Shown: positions 49,964-60,800, numbered from the stretch's first letter. The stretch: 64,000 bases of DNA from Bacillota bacterium (GCA_023424965.1 JAFADI010000236.1:1-64000), one strand, 5' to 3'. The notes: a model not told the origin generated them from the letters alone. A program made the numbers and translations.

Positions 49964-51571
49964 ATGGAGTCAGTGGGGTCTCTATTATTAACTCTTTTAC
50001 CCATCGGGGTAATTCTTTGCATGCTTATACTCTGGAAAAAACCGGCAGATATAAGCGGAATCGTAGGTTGGGCGGTAATTTCAATCATTGCCGTGGTTGC
50101 TTTTCAAACTTCCCTCGAAGTTATTTTCAGGTCTACTTTAGCAGGTCTTATTAAGTCGTTTTCCGTTTCACTGATCGTAGCAACATCTCTGCTCCAGATG
50201 GCTTTTATTGAAAAGACGGGAGCTTTAAAAAGAATTATTGTTTTTATCAAAACAATCGCAAGCGAGGACAAAGCCGTACAGATCATGATGGTCAACATCG
50301 GCTTTGGTACCTTGATGGTGGCGGTGGGGGCAACACCTGTTTCCCTTTTGCCGCCCATATTGATTGCCATGGGCTATTCCACCTATGTGGCCATTGCCCT
50401 TCCGGCCATCGGGTATGACTCCTTATGTACATACGCGCTTCTGGGGGCTCCCATCGTTGTTTTCGTGGATGTTGCCAACAGCTATCTTGCGAAAATGAAA
50501 ATGGATCCCATTACCCTCTCCGATGCAGGCAGTGTATTCTTCATGTTTCTGCCCGTCGTTTCAACCCTCATCGGCTTCTGCATGCTGTGGATCGTGGGAA
50601 AATGGAAGGGAATCAAGGAAGGCTGGCTGCCCTGTGTCATTGTGGGAGCAGTGATTCTTGCCGTATCTTACTTTACCAACAGGATAGACAATCTGGTGGT
50701 GCTGACGGGCATCATCTGCGGAATTGCGGTTATCGCAGTCATGGCCCTGTTCTTGAAGCTCAAGGGTAAAAATATTATCGATAAGAGCAAGCTGAGCCGG
50801 GAAGAGCTGGAATATGAAAAGAGCTATCCTCTCTGGAGGGCCTTAATGCCGTGGGCGATACTCATCGTGGTCATCCTGGCTTTAAATGTGCCTCCCCAGA
50901 TATTCGACCTGCTGTACAGGAAGCTGACCATGCCCATCAACGGCTTGACTGCGGACGGTTCACCCATTGCCACAAGGGCTCTGTGGAATGCCTATACGTG
51001 GATTTTCGTCAGCACCCTGCTGGCAATTCCCTTCCTGAAGCCTACCGCCGGGCAGTTGAAAGACACGGTAAAGGCCTGGTGGAAGAGGGCGCCGAGGCCT
51101 GTGTTCTCAGCGGCGATTTTCTTTGCCATCGGGGAAGTCATGAACATGTCGGGCTACAGCATGGCCACCAAGAAATTTGAAGTGGCCAGCATGTTCCAGG
51201 TGCTGGCGGATTACTCGGCTGCGTTCTTCAAGGAGGGCTACGGTGCGGTGGTGGGCTTTATAGGGCTTTTTGGAGGCTTCATTACAGGCAGTGAGGCTTC
51301 CACCATCGGAATGTTCGCCAAATACTCCATGCAGACGGCCATGAACCTTAAAATGGGGCTTGGGGGACTGATCATCGTCACTGCGGGACTTGCCTTCGGA
51401 GGAGGCCTGGCCAGCGTTATTTCACCGGCCAAGCTGCAAAATGCGGCTGCGTCCATCGATAAACTGGGAGCGGAGAACCAGGTGATAAGGATCGCCTTTG
51501 TTTTCTCCCTTTTGCTTACCGCCGTGACCTCCGTATTTACTGTTATTCTGTTGAAACTTAATGTTTTTTAA
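49964..51571 (+). CDS. L-lactate permease (LctP) family transporter
   Basis: The 535-residue protein has about 12 to 14 membrane helices and belongs to the LctP family, which carries lactate or glycolate with protons. Start MESVGSLLLTLLPIGV and blocks GATPVSLLPPILIAMGY and GFIGGFITGSEASTIGMF-like segment fit. ATG 49964 is chosen because GGAAGG at 49949-49954 has nine bases to it; ATG 49955 touches that box. It is coupled to a phenylacetate-CoA ligase 30 bases downstream, so its natural cargo may be an aryl or hydroxy acid rather than lactate. That is inference. Confidence 0.85.
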   Translation: MESVGSLLLTLLPIGVILCMLILWKKPADISGIVGWAVISIIAVVAFQTSLEVIFRSTLAGLIKSFSVSLIVATSLLQMAFIEKTGALKRIIVFIKTIASEDKAVQIMMVNIGFGTLMVAVGATPVSLLPPILIAMGYSTYVAIALPAIGYDSLCTYALLGAPIVVFVDVANSYLAKMKMDPITLSDAGSVFFMFLPVVSTLIGFCMLWIVGKWKGIKEGWLPCVIVGAVILAVSYFTNRIDNLVVLTGIICGIAVIAVMALFLKLKGKNIIDKSKLSREELEYEKSYPLWRALMPWAILIVVILALNVPPQIFDLLYRKLTMPINGLTADGSPIATRALWNAYTWIFVSTLLAIPFLKPTAGQLKDTVKAWWKRAPRPVFSAAIFFAIGEVMNMSGYSMATKKFEVASMFQVLADYSAAFFKEGYGAVVGFIGLFGGFITGSEASTIGMFAKYSMQTAMNLKMGLGGLIIVTAGLAFGGGLASVISPAKLQNAAASIDKLGAENQVIRIAFVFSLLLTAVTSVFTVILLKLNVF

Positions 51572-51601
51572 TATTATTTTATTGACAAGGGGATGTGTTT
51601 T

Positions 51602-52894
51602 ATGATCTGGAACAAAGAGGCTGAGGCCTCCAGAAGAAGTGAAATGGAGGCAGTACAGCTTGTAAGGCTGAAGGATGTTGTAAAAAGGGCTTATGAAAAC
51701 GTGGAATTCTACCGGAAAAGGTTTGATGCCATCGGCTTGAAACTGGAGCACATCAATACCCTGAAGGACATTGAAAAAATACCTTTTACCACAAAAAACG
51801 ATCTGAGGGACAATTATCCCTACAGCCTCTTTGCCGTTCCCATGAAGCAGATTGTAAGGATACATGCCTCCTCGGGAACCACCGGAAAGCCGATTGTGGT
51901 TGGCTATACAAAAAACGACCTGGAGAACTGGTCGGAATCGGTGGCCCGGCTTATCACCGCTGCCGGCGGCAGCGATGAGGATGTGGCCCAGGTGGTTTTC
52001 GGCTACGGGCTCTTCACCGGCGGCTTCGGGCTCCACTATGGCCTTGAAAAGGCAGGTATAACTGTAGTGCCGGCATCCAGCGGAAATTCCGAAAGACAGA
52101 TCATGCTGATGCAGGATTTCGGCGCCACAATCCTTGTGGGAACGCCCTCCTATGCCTTATACCTGTCGGAAGTGGCGGAGGAAATGGGGGTCTCAAAAGG
52201 AAAACACAGGTTAAGGCTGGGCCTTTTTGGAGGAGAGGGCCACACTCCCGAAATGAGGGCCCAGATTGAAAAAAGATGGGGGATTCTGGCCACGGAAAAC
52301 TATGGCCTCAGTGAAATTGTGGGTCCCGGTGTTTCCGGAGAATGTGTGCATCAGTGCGGAATGCACATCAATGAAGACCACTACTACCCTGAAATCATCG
52401 ACTCCGATACCGAAAAGAGCCTGAGCTATGGGGATAAGGGGGAGCTTGTGCTCACCACCCTCACCAAAGAAGGTATTCCCATGCTGAGGTACAGGACAAA
52501 GGACATTACCATATTGAATCCCGAGCCCTGCAAGTGCGGGAGGACAAATGTCAGAATGAACAAGGTCCTGGGAAGAACCGACGATATGCTCATCATCCGG
52601 GGGGTAAACGTGTTCCCCTCTCAAATCGAGAGCGTGCTTGTGGGAATGGAGCACATCGGCCCCCATTATCAGATCATCGTTACAAAAAAAGGCTACATGG
52701 ATGAAATTGAAGTTCATGTAGAGCTGATTGACGGAAGCAAGCTGGAAAAGTACAGTGAACTTGAAAAGCTAGAAAACGGAATCCGGCACAGACTGAAGAC
52801 GGTGCTGCAAATAGACGCCAGGGTAAAGCTGGTAAATCCCAAGACCCTCGAACGGTCCGTGGGCAAGGCAAAAAGAGTCATCGACATGAGGTAG
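51602..52894 (+). CDS. paaK: phenylacetate-CoA ligase, copy 1
   Basis: The 430-residue AMP-forming ligase activates phenylacetate or a related aryl acid to its CoA ester. It shows [16 protein letters not shown] (P-loop-like block), the A5 region NYGLSEIVGPG, YRTKDIT and the A10 lysine region GKAKRVID near the end. Length and order match clostridial PaaK. ATG 51602 has AAGGGG 9 bases upstream. It shares a unit with the lctP-like transporter and precedes the iorA promoter. A second copy lies after iorB. Confidence 0.92.
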   Translation: MIWNKEAEASRRSEMEAVQLVRLKDVVKRAYENVEFYRKRFDAIGLKLEHINTLKDIEKIPFTTKNDLRDNYPYSLFAVPMKQIVRIHASSGTTGKPIVVGYTKNDLENWSESVARLITAAGGSDEDVAQVVFGYGLFTGGFGLHYGLEKAGITVVPASSGNSERQIMLMQDFGATILVGTPSYALYLSEVAEEMGVSKGKHRLRLGLFGGEGHTPEMRAQIEKRWGILATENYGLSEIVGPGVSGECVHQCGMHINEDHYYPEIIDSDTEKSLSYGDKGELVLTTLTKEGIPMLRYRTKDITILNPEPCKCGRTNVRMNKVLGRTDDMLIIRGVNVFPSQIESVLVGMEHIGPHYQIIVTKKGYMDEIEVHVELIDGSKLEKYSELEKLENGIRHRLKTVLQIDARVKLVNPKTLERSVGKAKRVIDMR

Positions 52895-52982
52895 AACCTC
52901 AGAGCTTTTATTGCGGTCCATTTGAAGAGTAAATCCGCACAAAAGCGATGGGCCTTGATGGCCTGGAGTTTTTTATTGATAG

Positions 52983-53011
52983 TTGACATGAGAAGGTTGA
53001 GCGTTTAGAAT
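52983..53011 (+). promoter_or_regulatory. promoter of iorA-iorB
   Basis: TTGACA (52983-52988) and TAGAAT (53006-53011) with a 17-base spacer, about 145 bases before iorA. Confidence 0.75.
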
Positions 53012-53078
53012 TTATTTAGGGATGGCCGGATAATAAATTTCTTCTTTTATTATCAAACATTCCTTAAATTCTATTTCC

Positions 53079-53136
53079 GACAGTTGGAAACACCTTTTGA
53101 AGCTTCTCTCTTCTCTTATTTCAACTGTCAATTTTT
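53079..53136 (+). promoter_or_regulatory. terminator-like hairpin in the iorA leader
   Basis: GACAGTTG-G-AAA (53079-53090) pairs with TTTCAACTGTC (53119-53129) in 11 pairs with one bulge over a 28-base loop, followed by AATTTTTATTT. It lies between the promoter and iorA (start 53155), so it could act as an attenuator. No leader peptide or antiterminator was evident. Confidence 0.5.
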
Positions 53137-53154
53137 ATTTGAACGGGGGATTTT

Positions 53155-54906
53155 ATGAGGAAGCTTATGCTTGGTAATGAAGCCGTTGCCAGGGGCGCCT
53201 ATGAGGCGGGCGTGACAGTCGCCGCCGCCTATCCGGGAACGCCCAGCACCGAAATTACAGAGAATGTCGCAAAATATGATGAGATATACTCGGAATGGTC
53301 ACCCAACGAGAAGGTGTCCCTCGAGGTTGCCATCGGTGCTTCCATCGCAGGAGCCAGGTCTCTTTGCGCCATGAAGCACGTGGGACTCAATGTGGCCGCC
53401 GACCCTCTTTTTACCGTATCCTATACGGGAGTGAACGGGGGACTTGTCATCGTTGTGGCGGATGACCCGGGAATGCACAGTTCCCAGAACGAGCAGGACA
53501 GCAGGTTCTATGCAAGGTCTTCAAAGGTTCCCATGCTGGAGCCTTCAGACAGCCAGGAATGTAAGGATTTCGTGCGGACGGCCTATGAAATCAGCGAGGA
53601 ATTCGACTGTCCCGTGCTTGTGAGGCTTTCCACAAGGGTGGCCCACTCACAGAGCCCTGTTGCGTTAAACGAAAAATCCGGGTTTACACTGAAAGAATAT
53701 AAAAAGGATTTCAATAAATATGTGATGATGCCCGCCATGGCCAGAAAAAGGCATGGTGAGGTTGAAAAGAGAATGGCCGCACTGAGGGAATTTTCTGATT
53801 CCACCCCCTTAAACAAAATCGAATGGGGAAGCAAAAAAATTGGTGTAATCACCAGCGGTATTGCATATCAATATGCAAGAGAAGCCTTTGGCGATGTTTC
53901 CTATTTGAAGCTGGGAATGGTTCATCCGCTGCCCGAAAAGCTCATTGCCGAGTTTGCGGGACAGGTGGAAACCCTTTATGTGGTTGAAGAGCTTGAGCCC
54001 TTCATTGAAGACCAGGTCAAAATGGCAGGCCTCAAAGTGATTGGCAAGGAACTGCTGCCTGTCATGGGCGAACTCAGTGCCCAGCTGGTAGCTGAAAAAA
54101 TACTGGGTAAAAAAGTTGAAGTCTGTAATGCCATAAATGACGCGGTGCCCGTAAGGCCTCCCGTCATGTGTCCGGGATGTCCCCACCGGGGGATGTTCCA
54201 CATCCTCAAAAAGCTCAAGCTCACCGTAAGCGGCGATATCGGCTGTTATACCCTTGGAGCCCTTGCACCCACCGAGTCCATGGATACCTGCATCTGTATG
54301 GGAGCCAGCGTGAGCGGCGCCCATGGGATGGAAAAAGCGAGAGGAAAGGAATTCGGCAAAAAAACCGTTGCCATTTTAGGCGATTCCACGTTTATACACT
54401 CAGGAATCACGGGACTGATCGATATTGTCTATAATAAAGGAAACTCCACGGTAATCATCCTGGACAACTCCATTACCGGCATGACGGGCCACCAGCAGAA
54501 CCCCACTACCGGCTACACCATCAAAGGTGAACCTACACGCCAGGTGGATCTGGAAAAGCTGGCCCGGGCGGTAGGCGTCGAAAGGGTAACCGTGGTGGAT
54601 CCCTTTGACTTGAAGGAATTTGAACGGGTCGTCCGGGAGGAAACCTCCGCAGAGGAACCTTCGGTGATCATCTCCCAGAGGCCCTGCGCACTTTTGAAAA
54701 GCGTCCGGTTTGAAGGCCCCCAGAGGATCCAACTGGCCAAATGTAAAAAATGTAAGCTCTGCCTGACCATCGGATGTCCCGCCATTGTTGACAAGGGCGA
54801 CTGCATTGAGGTCAACGAAGCCCTGTGCGTAGGCTGCAAGCTTTGCAGCAAGGTGTGCAATTTCAAAGCGATAGAAAAGGCGGGTGATAGCGATGGAAAA
54901 GCTTAA
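53155..54906 (+). CDS. iorA: indolepyruvate ferredoxin oxidoreductase, alpha subunit
   Basis: IorA, with IorB, oxidatively decarboxylates indolepyruvate and other aryl 2-keto acids to the aryl-acetyl-CoA, passing electrons to ferredoxin. The 583-residue protein has the N-terminal pyrimidine-binding domain (AYPGTPSTEITENVA), a TPP-binding half with GDIGCYTLG and ILGDSTFIHSG, and a C-terminal ferredoxin domain with CX2CX2CX4CP at about 528 and CX2CX2CX3C at about 558. Fe-S clusters should be two [4Fe-4S]. It overlaps iorB by 14 bases. GGGGG precedes the ATG. Confidence 0.95.
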   Translation: MRKLMLGNEAVARGAYEAGVTVAAAYPGTPSTEITENVAKYDEIYSEWSPNEKVSLEVAIGASIAGARSLCAMKHVGLNVAADPLFTVSYTGVNGGLVIVVADDPGMHSSQNEQDSRFYARSSKVPMLEPSDSQECKDFVRTAYEISEEFDCPVLVRLSTRVAHSQSPVALNEKSGFTLKEYKKDFNKYVMMPAMARKRHGEVEKRMAALREFSDSTPLNKIEWGSKKIGVITSGIAYQYAREAFGDVSYLKLGMVHPLPEKLIAEFAGQVETLYVVEELEPFIEDQVKMAGLKVIGKELLPVMGELSAQLVAEKILGKKVEVCNAINDAVPVRPPVMCPGCPHRGMFHILKKLKLTVSGDIGCYTLGALAPTESMDTCICMGASVSGAHGMEKARGKEFGKKTVAILGDSTFIHSGITGLIDIVYNKGNSTVIILDNSITGMTGHQQNPTTGYTIKGEPTRQVDLEKLARAVGVERVTVVDPFDLKEFERVVREETSAEEPSVIISQRPCALLKSVRFEGPQRIQLAKCKKCKLCLTIGCPAIVDKGDCIEVNEALCVGCKLCSKVCNFKAIEKAGDSDGKA

Positions 54907-55465
54907 TATAATGCTGGTTGGCGTTGGCGGACAGGGAACCCTTCTCGCCAGCAGGGTGCTGGGAAATGTGGCGTTGAAAATGGACTTCGACGTGAAGGTT
55001 TCGGAAGTGCACGGCATGTCCCAGAGAGGCGGCAGCGTGGTGACCTATGTCAAATTCGACAAAAAGGTTTACTCACCCCTCATCGAAAAGGGTGAAGCGG
55101 ACCTTATCCTCGCCTTTGAGCAACTGGAAGCCCTCCGGTGGATCGAATACCTGAAGGAAGGCGGACGGATGATCATCAACGAGCAAAAAATCAATCCCAT
55201 GCCCGTCATTATCGGCAAAGCAAAATACCCGGAAGATATTCTGGGCAAAATAAAGGAAAACTATCAAAATACCGTTTCCATCGATGCGCTAAAAATTGCC
55301 AGGCAGTGCGGGAACATAAAGGCGGTTAACATCGTTCTTCTCGGCTTGCTGGCCAAATCCACGGACATTGATAAAAATATCTGGCTTGACGCCATAAAGG
55401 AAACAGTACCGCCGAAGCTGCTTGAGGTGAACCTTAAGGCATTTGAAGCGGGATACACATTGTAA
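54893..55465 (+). CDS. iorB: indolepyruvate ferredoxin oxidoreductase, beta subunit
   Basis: The 190-residue beta subunit carries the gamma-type domain of 2-oxoacid:ferredoxin oxidoreductases, with MLVGVGGQGTLLASRVLG and HGMSQRGGSVVTYVK as signature. It begins inside the end of iorA (ATG 54893), with GGCGGGTG upstream, so the two are coupled. It lacks extra Fe-S motifs, as expected. The second aryl-CoA ligase follows after about 230 bases with no gene between. Confidence 0.94.
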   Translation: MEKLNIMLVGVGGQGTLLASRVLGNVALKMDFDVKVSEVHGMSQRGGSVVTYVKFDKKVYSPLIEKGEADLILAFEQLEALRWIEYLKEGGRMIINEQKINPMPVIIGKAKYPEDILGKIKENYQNTVSIDALKIARQCGNIKAVNIVLLGLLAKSTDIDKNIWLDAIKETVPPKLLEVNLKAFEAGYTL

Positions 55466-55697
55466 TTTTGGCTTTTGGCCTGTTTGCTTTTGTGTGGGGC
55501 GGTGAATCCGTAATCCCTGAAAGCTATTCCCAGGGGGGAGTATAAGGCTTTAATCATAGCTTTGCTACTTTTATATTAAAGAGATGGAACCCTAACAAGG
55601 ATTGATTTGTCGTTCCCGCCATTTGCAATGCAGCCTGGCCGGGTCAGACATATTCTGTCCTTATGGTTCGCTGTCTCTTGGGACAGGGGGTTTATGC

Positions 55698-56999
55698 ATG
55701 CAGTACTGGAATCCGACATACGAATGTATGTCCAGAGAAGAGATGTCCAGGGTACAAACGGATCGTCTTATCAATACGGTAAAAAGGATTTACCACAATG
55801 TTCCCTTTTACAGGGACAAAATGCAGAAGAAGGGCATCGAGCCCGGAGACATCAAAACCGTAGAAGATTTAAAAAAACTGCCTTTTACTTACAAACAGGA
55901 TTTGAGAGATACTTATCCCTATGGGCTTTTTGCGGTTCCCATGAGCGAGATCATAAGAATCCATGCCTCCTCCGGTACCACGGGAAGGCAAACGGTCGTA
56001 GGTTATACCCGAAAGGACATCGATACCTGGTCTGAGGTAATGGCGAGAACCTTGACCTGTGCGGGCGCCGACAAGGACTCCTTTATCCAGGTGGCCTACG
56101 GCTACGGCTTGTTTACCGGAGGTCTTGGGGCCCATTACGGAGCCGAAAGGATCGGCGCTTCGGTAATTCCCATTTCCGGCGGCAATACAAAGCGCCAGCT
56201 CCAGATCATGAAGGATTTCGGCACCACACTTCTTGCCTGTACGCCTTCTTACGCCCTCTACATGGCGGAAGAAATGGAAGAGGCGGGGATTAAAAAAGAA
56301 GACTTGAAGCTCAAGGCCGGAGTTTTCGGAGCCGAGCCCTGGTCCTCCAACATGAGGAATGAAATCGAAGAGAGGCTTGGAATACTGGCCATCGACATTT
56401 ACGGACTCAGTGAGGTCATCGGTCCCGGTGTGGCCACCGAGTGCCCCTGCAAAAACGGACTGCATATCCAGGAGGACCATTTCATACCGGAGATTATCGA
56501 TCCTGTGACGGAAGAAGTGCTTCCCTACGGTTCAAAGGGTGAGCTGGTATTCACCACCATCACCAAGGAGGGCTTGCCGTTGATCCGGTACAGGACCCGC
56601 GACATATCGTCCCTGGACTATGAGACCTGTGAATGCGGAAGAACGCTGGTGCGCATGAGCAAGGTTTCCGGCAGGACCGACGATATGTTGATCATCCGGG
56701 GCGTAAATGTTTTCCCCTCACAGATTGAAAGCGTGCTGCTGGAAATCGGGGAAACGGCACCCCATTACCTGTTGATTGTAGACAGGGTGGATAACCTGGA
56801 CAATCTGGAGGTATGGGTTGAAATGACCCCCAACCTCTTCTCCGACGAAGTGAAAAAAATTGAAGACATTGAAAAGAAGATTAAGAGGGAAATCGAGAGC
56901 ACTCTCGGCATAAACGCAAAAGTAAGGCTTGTGGAGCCGAAGACCATTGAAAGAAGCGAAGGCAAGGCCAAACGGGTGATTGACAAGCGCAAGCTCTGA
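55698..56999 (+). CDS. paaK: phenylacetate-CoA ligase, copy 2
   Basis: The 433-residue paralogue of the gene at 51.6 kb shows [36 protein letters not shown] and the terminal [11 protein letters not shown]. The two differ in the middle and are clearly distinct genes. ATG 55698 has ACAGGGGG 7 bases upstream; an in-frame stretch before it lacks coding character. A double-ACT protein follows after 48 bases. In the arylacetate route it could interconvert aryl-acetyl-CoA with the free acid plus ATP. Confidence 0.92.
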   Translation: MQYWNPTYECMSREEMSRVQTDRLINTVKRIYHNVPFYRDKMQKKGIEPGDIKTVEDLKKLPFTYKQDLRDTYPYGLFAVPMSEIIRIHASSGTTGRQTVVGYTRKDIDTWSEVMARTLTCAGADKDSFIQVAYGYGLFTGGLGAHYGAERIGASVIPISGGNTKRQLQIMKDFGTTLLACTPSYALYMAEEMEEAGIKKEDLKLKAGVFGAEPWSSNMRNEIEERLGILAIDIYGLSEVIGPGVATECPCKNGLHIQEDHFIPEIIDPVTEEVLPYGSKGELVFTTITKEGLPLIRYRTRDISSLDYETCECGRTLVRMSKVSGRTDDMLIIRGVNVFPSQIESVLLEIGETAPHYLLIVDRVDNLDNLEVWVEMTPNLFSDEVKKIEDIEKKIKREIESTLGINAKVRLVEPKTIERSEGKAKRVIDKRKL

Positions 57000-57047
57000 A
57001 AGGACGCTTTATAGGACCTAAATATAATATTTTAGGAGGTATGTGTT

Positions 57048-57479
57048 ATGTTAGTAAAACAGATTTCTGTGTTTCTTGAGAACAAATCCGGCAGGCTGGC
57101 GGAGGTTACAAGAATCCTCGGTGAAAACAGCATTAACATCAGCGCATTGTCAATTGCCGATACCACCGACTTCGGCATATTACGGCTCATCGTCAACGAC
57201 CCGGAGAAGACAAAAACGGCACTGGAAGAGAACGGCTTTGCGGCCAGCTATACCAACGTTATCGCCATCGGCGTGGCGGACCGTCCCGGAGGCCTGGCCA
57301 CGGCTCTGGACATACTGGACAAAGAAGCCATCGGAATCGAATACATGTATGCCTTTGTGGGAAAGGGCGGGAGTGAGGCTTTTGTCATCCTGCGGGTGGA
57401 AGAGCCCGACAAGGCGGTGGCTGTGCTGTCGCAGAACAACATAAAGGTGCTTTCTTCCGACGAGGTTTACGGAATGTAG
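57048..57479 (+). CDS. tandem ACT domain protein
   Basis: The 143-residue protein is made of two ACT domains (about 1-66 and 69-143), e.g. VKQISVFLENKSGRLAEVTRI and VIAIGVADRPGGLATALDIL. ACT domains bind amino acids and tune nearby enzymes or regulators. Placed after iorAB and paaK, as in other clostridia and relatives, it likely senses an aromatic amino acid, but this is inference. GGAGGT lies 8 bases before the ATG. It ends the aryl-acid block. Confidence 0.9.
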   Translation: MLVKQISVFLENKSGRLAEVTRILGENSINISALSIADTTDFGILRLIVNDPEKTKTALEENGFAASYTNVIAIGVADRPGGLATALDILDKEAIGIEYMYAFVGKGGSEAFVILRVEEPDKAVAVLSQNNIKVLSSDEVYGM

Positions 57480-57559
57480 TTTTCAGACATAAGTTATTCC
57501 CTTTTCGTATAAGTAATTGAAACACAAAATATTGTTATAAAAATAAAGAGGGGATATTG

Positions 57560-57760
57560 ATGGAAAAGAAATTATATCTTTCCGATACGGATAAAAAGGT
57601 TGGCGGCGTCTGTGGGGGCATCGGGGAATATTTTGGAATCGACCCCACCCTGGTAAGGATTATTACTTTTCTGGCCATATTCATGAGCGGTGTCTTCGGC
57701 GGCCTCATTGTTTATTTCATCGCCTGGGCCATCATACCCAGCAGGCCCAATCACTTTTAA
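57560..57760 (+). CDS. PspC domain small membrane protein
   Basis: The 66-residue product is a lone PspC domain: LSDTDKKVGGVCGGIGEYFGIDPTLVRI, then one membrane helix (about 35-60). PspC proteins respond to envelope stress in some bacteria. AGAGGGG lies six bases before ATG 57560; TTG 57557 is also possible. It is flanked by its own terminator. No psp partner is nearby. Confidence 0.9.
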   Translation: MEKKLYLSDTDKKVGGVCGGIGEYFGIDPTLVRIITFLAIFMSGVFGGLIVYFIAWAIIPSRPNHF

Positions 57761-57768
57761 GAGCTTCC

Positions 57769-57803
57769 AACGCCCTATGAATTTTTCATAGGGCGTTTGT
57801 TTT
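57769..57803 (+). terminator. terminator after the PspC gene
   Basis: AACGCCCTATGAA (57769-57781) and TTCATAGGGCGTT (57785-57797) form a perfect 13-pair stem with a 3-base loop, then TGTTTTT. Confidence 0.93.
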
Positions 57804-57819
57804 TCGCTGGGCAAATATA

Positions 57820-57848
57820 TTGATAAACCCGTAAAATGTTGTTAAAAT
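57820..57848 (+). promoter_or_regulatory. promoter of smc-ftsY
   Basis: TTGATA (57820-57825) and TAAAAT (57843-57848) have a 17-base spacer and lie about 50 bases before the smc start. Confidence 0.72.
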
Positions 57849-57897
57849 TAGAAAAGTACGTTACACAGAAAATATTTTCAAAACAGAGGTGTATGCT

Positions 57898-60800
57898 TTG
57901 TACCTTAAAAAGCTTGACATACAGGGATTTAAATCCTTTGCGGACAAGATTGCACTGGAATTCAACGCTGGAATCACATCCGTCGTAGGTCCTAACGGAA
58001 GCGGAAAAAGCAATATTGCGGATGCGGTGCGGTGGGTTCTGGGGGAGCAGAGTGCCAGGACCCTGAGAGGCAGCAGGATGGAGGACATCATTTTTGCCGG
58101 TACCGAGCACCGGAAACCCCTTGGTTTTGCCGAGGTTTCCCTCACCATTGACAATTCCGACGGCAAGCTGCCGGTGAGCTTCAGTGAAGTGACGGTAACC
58201 CGAAGGGTATACCGTTCCGGTGAAAGTGAATATCTTATCAACAAGACGTCATGTCGTCTTAAAGACATACATGAGCTGTTTCTAGATACCGGTATCGGCA
58301 AGGACGGCTATTCCATCATAGGCCAGGGCCGGGTCGACGAGATCCTCAGTACAAAATCCGAAGACCGGAGGCAAATTTTCGAAGAAGCCTCCGGCATCAT
58401 GAAATATAAGGTCCGGAAGCTGGAAGCCGAAAAAAAGCTTGAGCAGACGGAACAGAACCTGATAAGGATCAACGACATCATCGTAGAGCTGGAAAATCAG
58501 CTTGAGCCTTTGCGGCAGCAGTCCGAGGTGGCAAAAAAATATCTGAACCTGAGGGAAAGCCTCAAGGAGCTTGAAGTTAACGTATATATTGAGAACATAT
58601 CCAAGTTCAAGGAAAAACTCAAAGAATTCCATGAGCAATATGATACGATAAAAGAAAATATCGACTGTGAAAACCTCAAGCTTGAAAATGTGACGGGAAA
58701 AAACAGGCAGAAAACGGACCACCTCAAGCGGCTGGATGAAAAGCTGGAGCATTCCAGACAGGAGTTTTACGGCCTGGAAGGAAACCTGGAGCGGTGCAAC
58801 TCCGAAATCAAGGTAAATGACGAAAAAATCAATAACCTTGAACACAATATCGCGCGCCTGGATTCCGAAATCAAGGAAATATCCCAGAAGGTAGAGCAGT
58901 ATTCCCAGGAGGAAGGATCAAAACAGCAAAAGATAGCTTATCTCAACAAAAGGTACGAGGATTATTCCACCAAACTCAAGGACTATGAGCAGCAGATGGA
59001 GGTCATTCTTGCTACCCTTGACGAGAATGAACGCCATATTGAAGAGCTTAAAGCCAGCATCATGGACAAGCTGGATTTGGTATCCGACAAGAAAACTCTC
59101 ATCAATAACACCAGAGCCCATATAGACAACCTGAAAAAAAGACATAATAATATCACAAACGAAATATACCATCTGACCCTTGAAAAAGATAAAGAGCTGA
59201 TCCGAAAAGAAGACCTGGCGGAGAGTATCGGAAAAACGAAAAATGAGTTGAAGCACTCAAAAGAAAAGCTGGAGGAGCTTTCCGGAGAGAAAAAGCAGCT
59301 GGAATCGGAGCTGGACGGTTTGACAAAACAGCAGAACGGCATCCGGTCCGACCTGCATGTAAAAAGCTCCAGGCAGAAAATGCTTCAGGACATGGAAAGA
59401 AACCTGGAGGGCTACAACCGGAGTGTAAAGGAAATCCTTCAGGCCTGCAGGCAGAACCCGGACCTTGGGAAGGGCATTTATGGCGCTTTGGCCCAGCTCA
59501 TCACCGTTGACAAAAAATATGAAACTGCCATTGAAATGTCTCTCGGCAGTGCCCTTCAGAACATCGCTGCCAATACGGAGGAAGATGCCAAGAAGGCCAT
59601 CGAATATTTAAAGAGCCACAAACTGGGGCGTGCCACCTTCCTGCCCATCAGTTCCGTCAACGGGAGGACTTTTGATGCGGGTACCCTGAAGGAAATTAAA
59701 ATGCAGCCGGGCTTTTGCGGCATCGGTTCCGACCTTGTGGAATGCAATCCAAAATTCTCAGGAATTATCTTAAGCTTTCTGGGACGTACCGTTGTGGTGG
59801 AAAACCTGGATGCGGGCATCAAAATAGCCAGAAAGTTCAACTACAGCTTCCGGATTGTCACCCTGGAGGGTGATATATTGAGCACCAGCGGTTCCATGTC
59901 GGGAGGCAGCATCGAGAACAGAGGTCCGGGCATATTGAGCAGGAACAGGGAAATACAGGAAATCAGGGAAGACTTGGAACGGTTGAGAAAAGATGAAATC
60001 CAGGTACAGGAGAAAATAGACACCGTCATCACCATGGTGAAAGAGGTTTCCACCGAAGCCTCCCTTGAAGAGGAAAAGGTGAGGAACAACGAACTTGTAA
60101 GAATAAGGGATGAAAGCCATTTGGCCCTGGTGGAGGAAAATATCAAGAAATGCGATGCAAAGTCCGGGATGTTAAAAGGCGAACAGGCACAACTGGTCAG
60201 GCAGGAAGCCGAAACGGCGTCGGAGCTTTCCAGGTATCAGTCGGAACTGGATACCATGGAGCAGGACATGGCGGAAACCAAGAGAATTATCGCCGAAAAC
60301 CAGGAGAAGCACAAAGAGGACCAGTCGGTGAGGGATGCTCTCCACAATGACATCATGGACTTTAAAATCTCGGTAAATTCAATCCTGGAGAGCCTTGAAG
60401 GCGTTAAAGAGGCCATGGTCAGGATCACGGACGAGAAAGAAACTTTAAACAGGAGCATCCACCGGAAAAATAGTGAAAAGCTAAAAAACAATGAGGAGAT
60501 AAAGTCCCTCAGGGAAAAGAATGAAGGTCTCCGTGCCATCATAAAAGGCTTTGAAGAGGAAAAGACCGGAAGGACCCTTGAAATCGACAGGATTTCGGAG
60601 GAAAAACGGGTACTGGAAGAAGAGTTGTACGACACCGTCAATGTCATAAAGGATATAAACAAAAATATCGTCCTGCTGCAGGAAGACTTCAACCGTCTGG
60701 AAGTAAAAAAGGCCAAGATTGAGGCTGAAATGGAAGCCATCCAGAACAGGATGTGGGACGAATATGAGCTTACCTATACCAATGCCCTTGAGCTCAGGAA

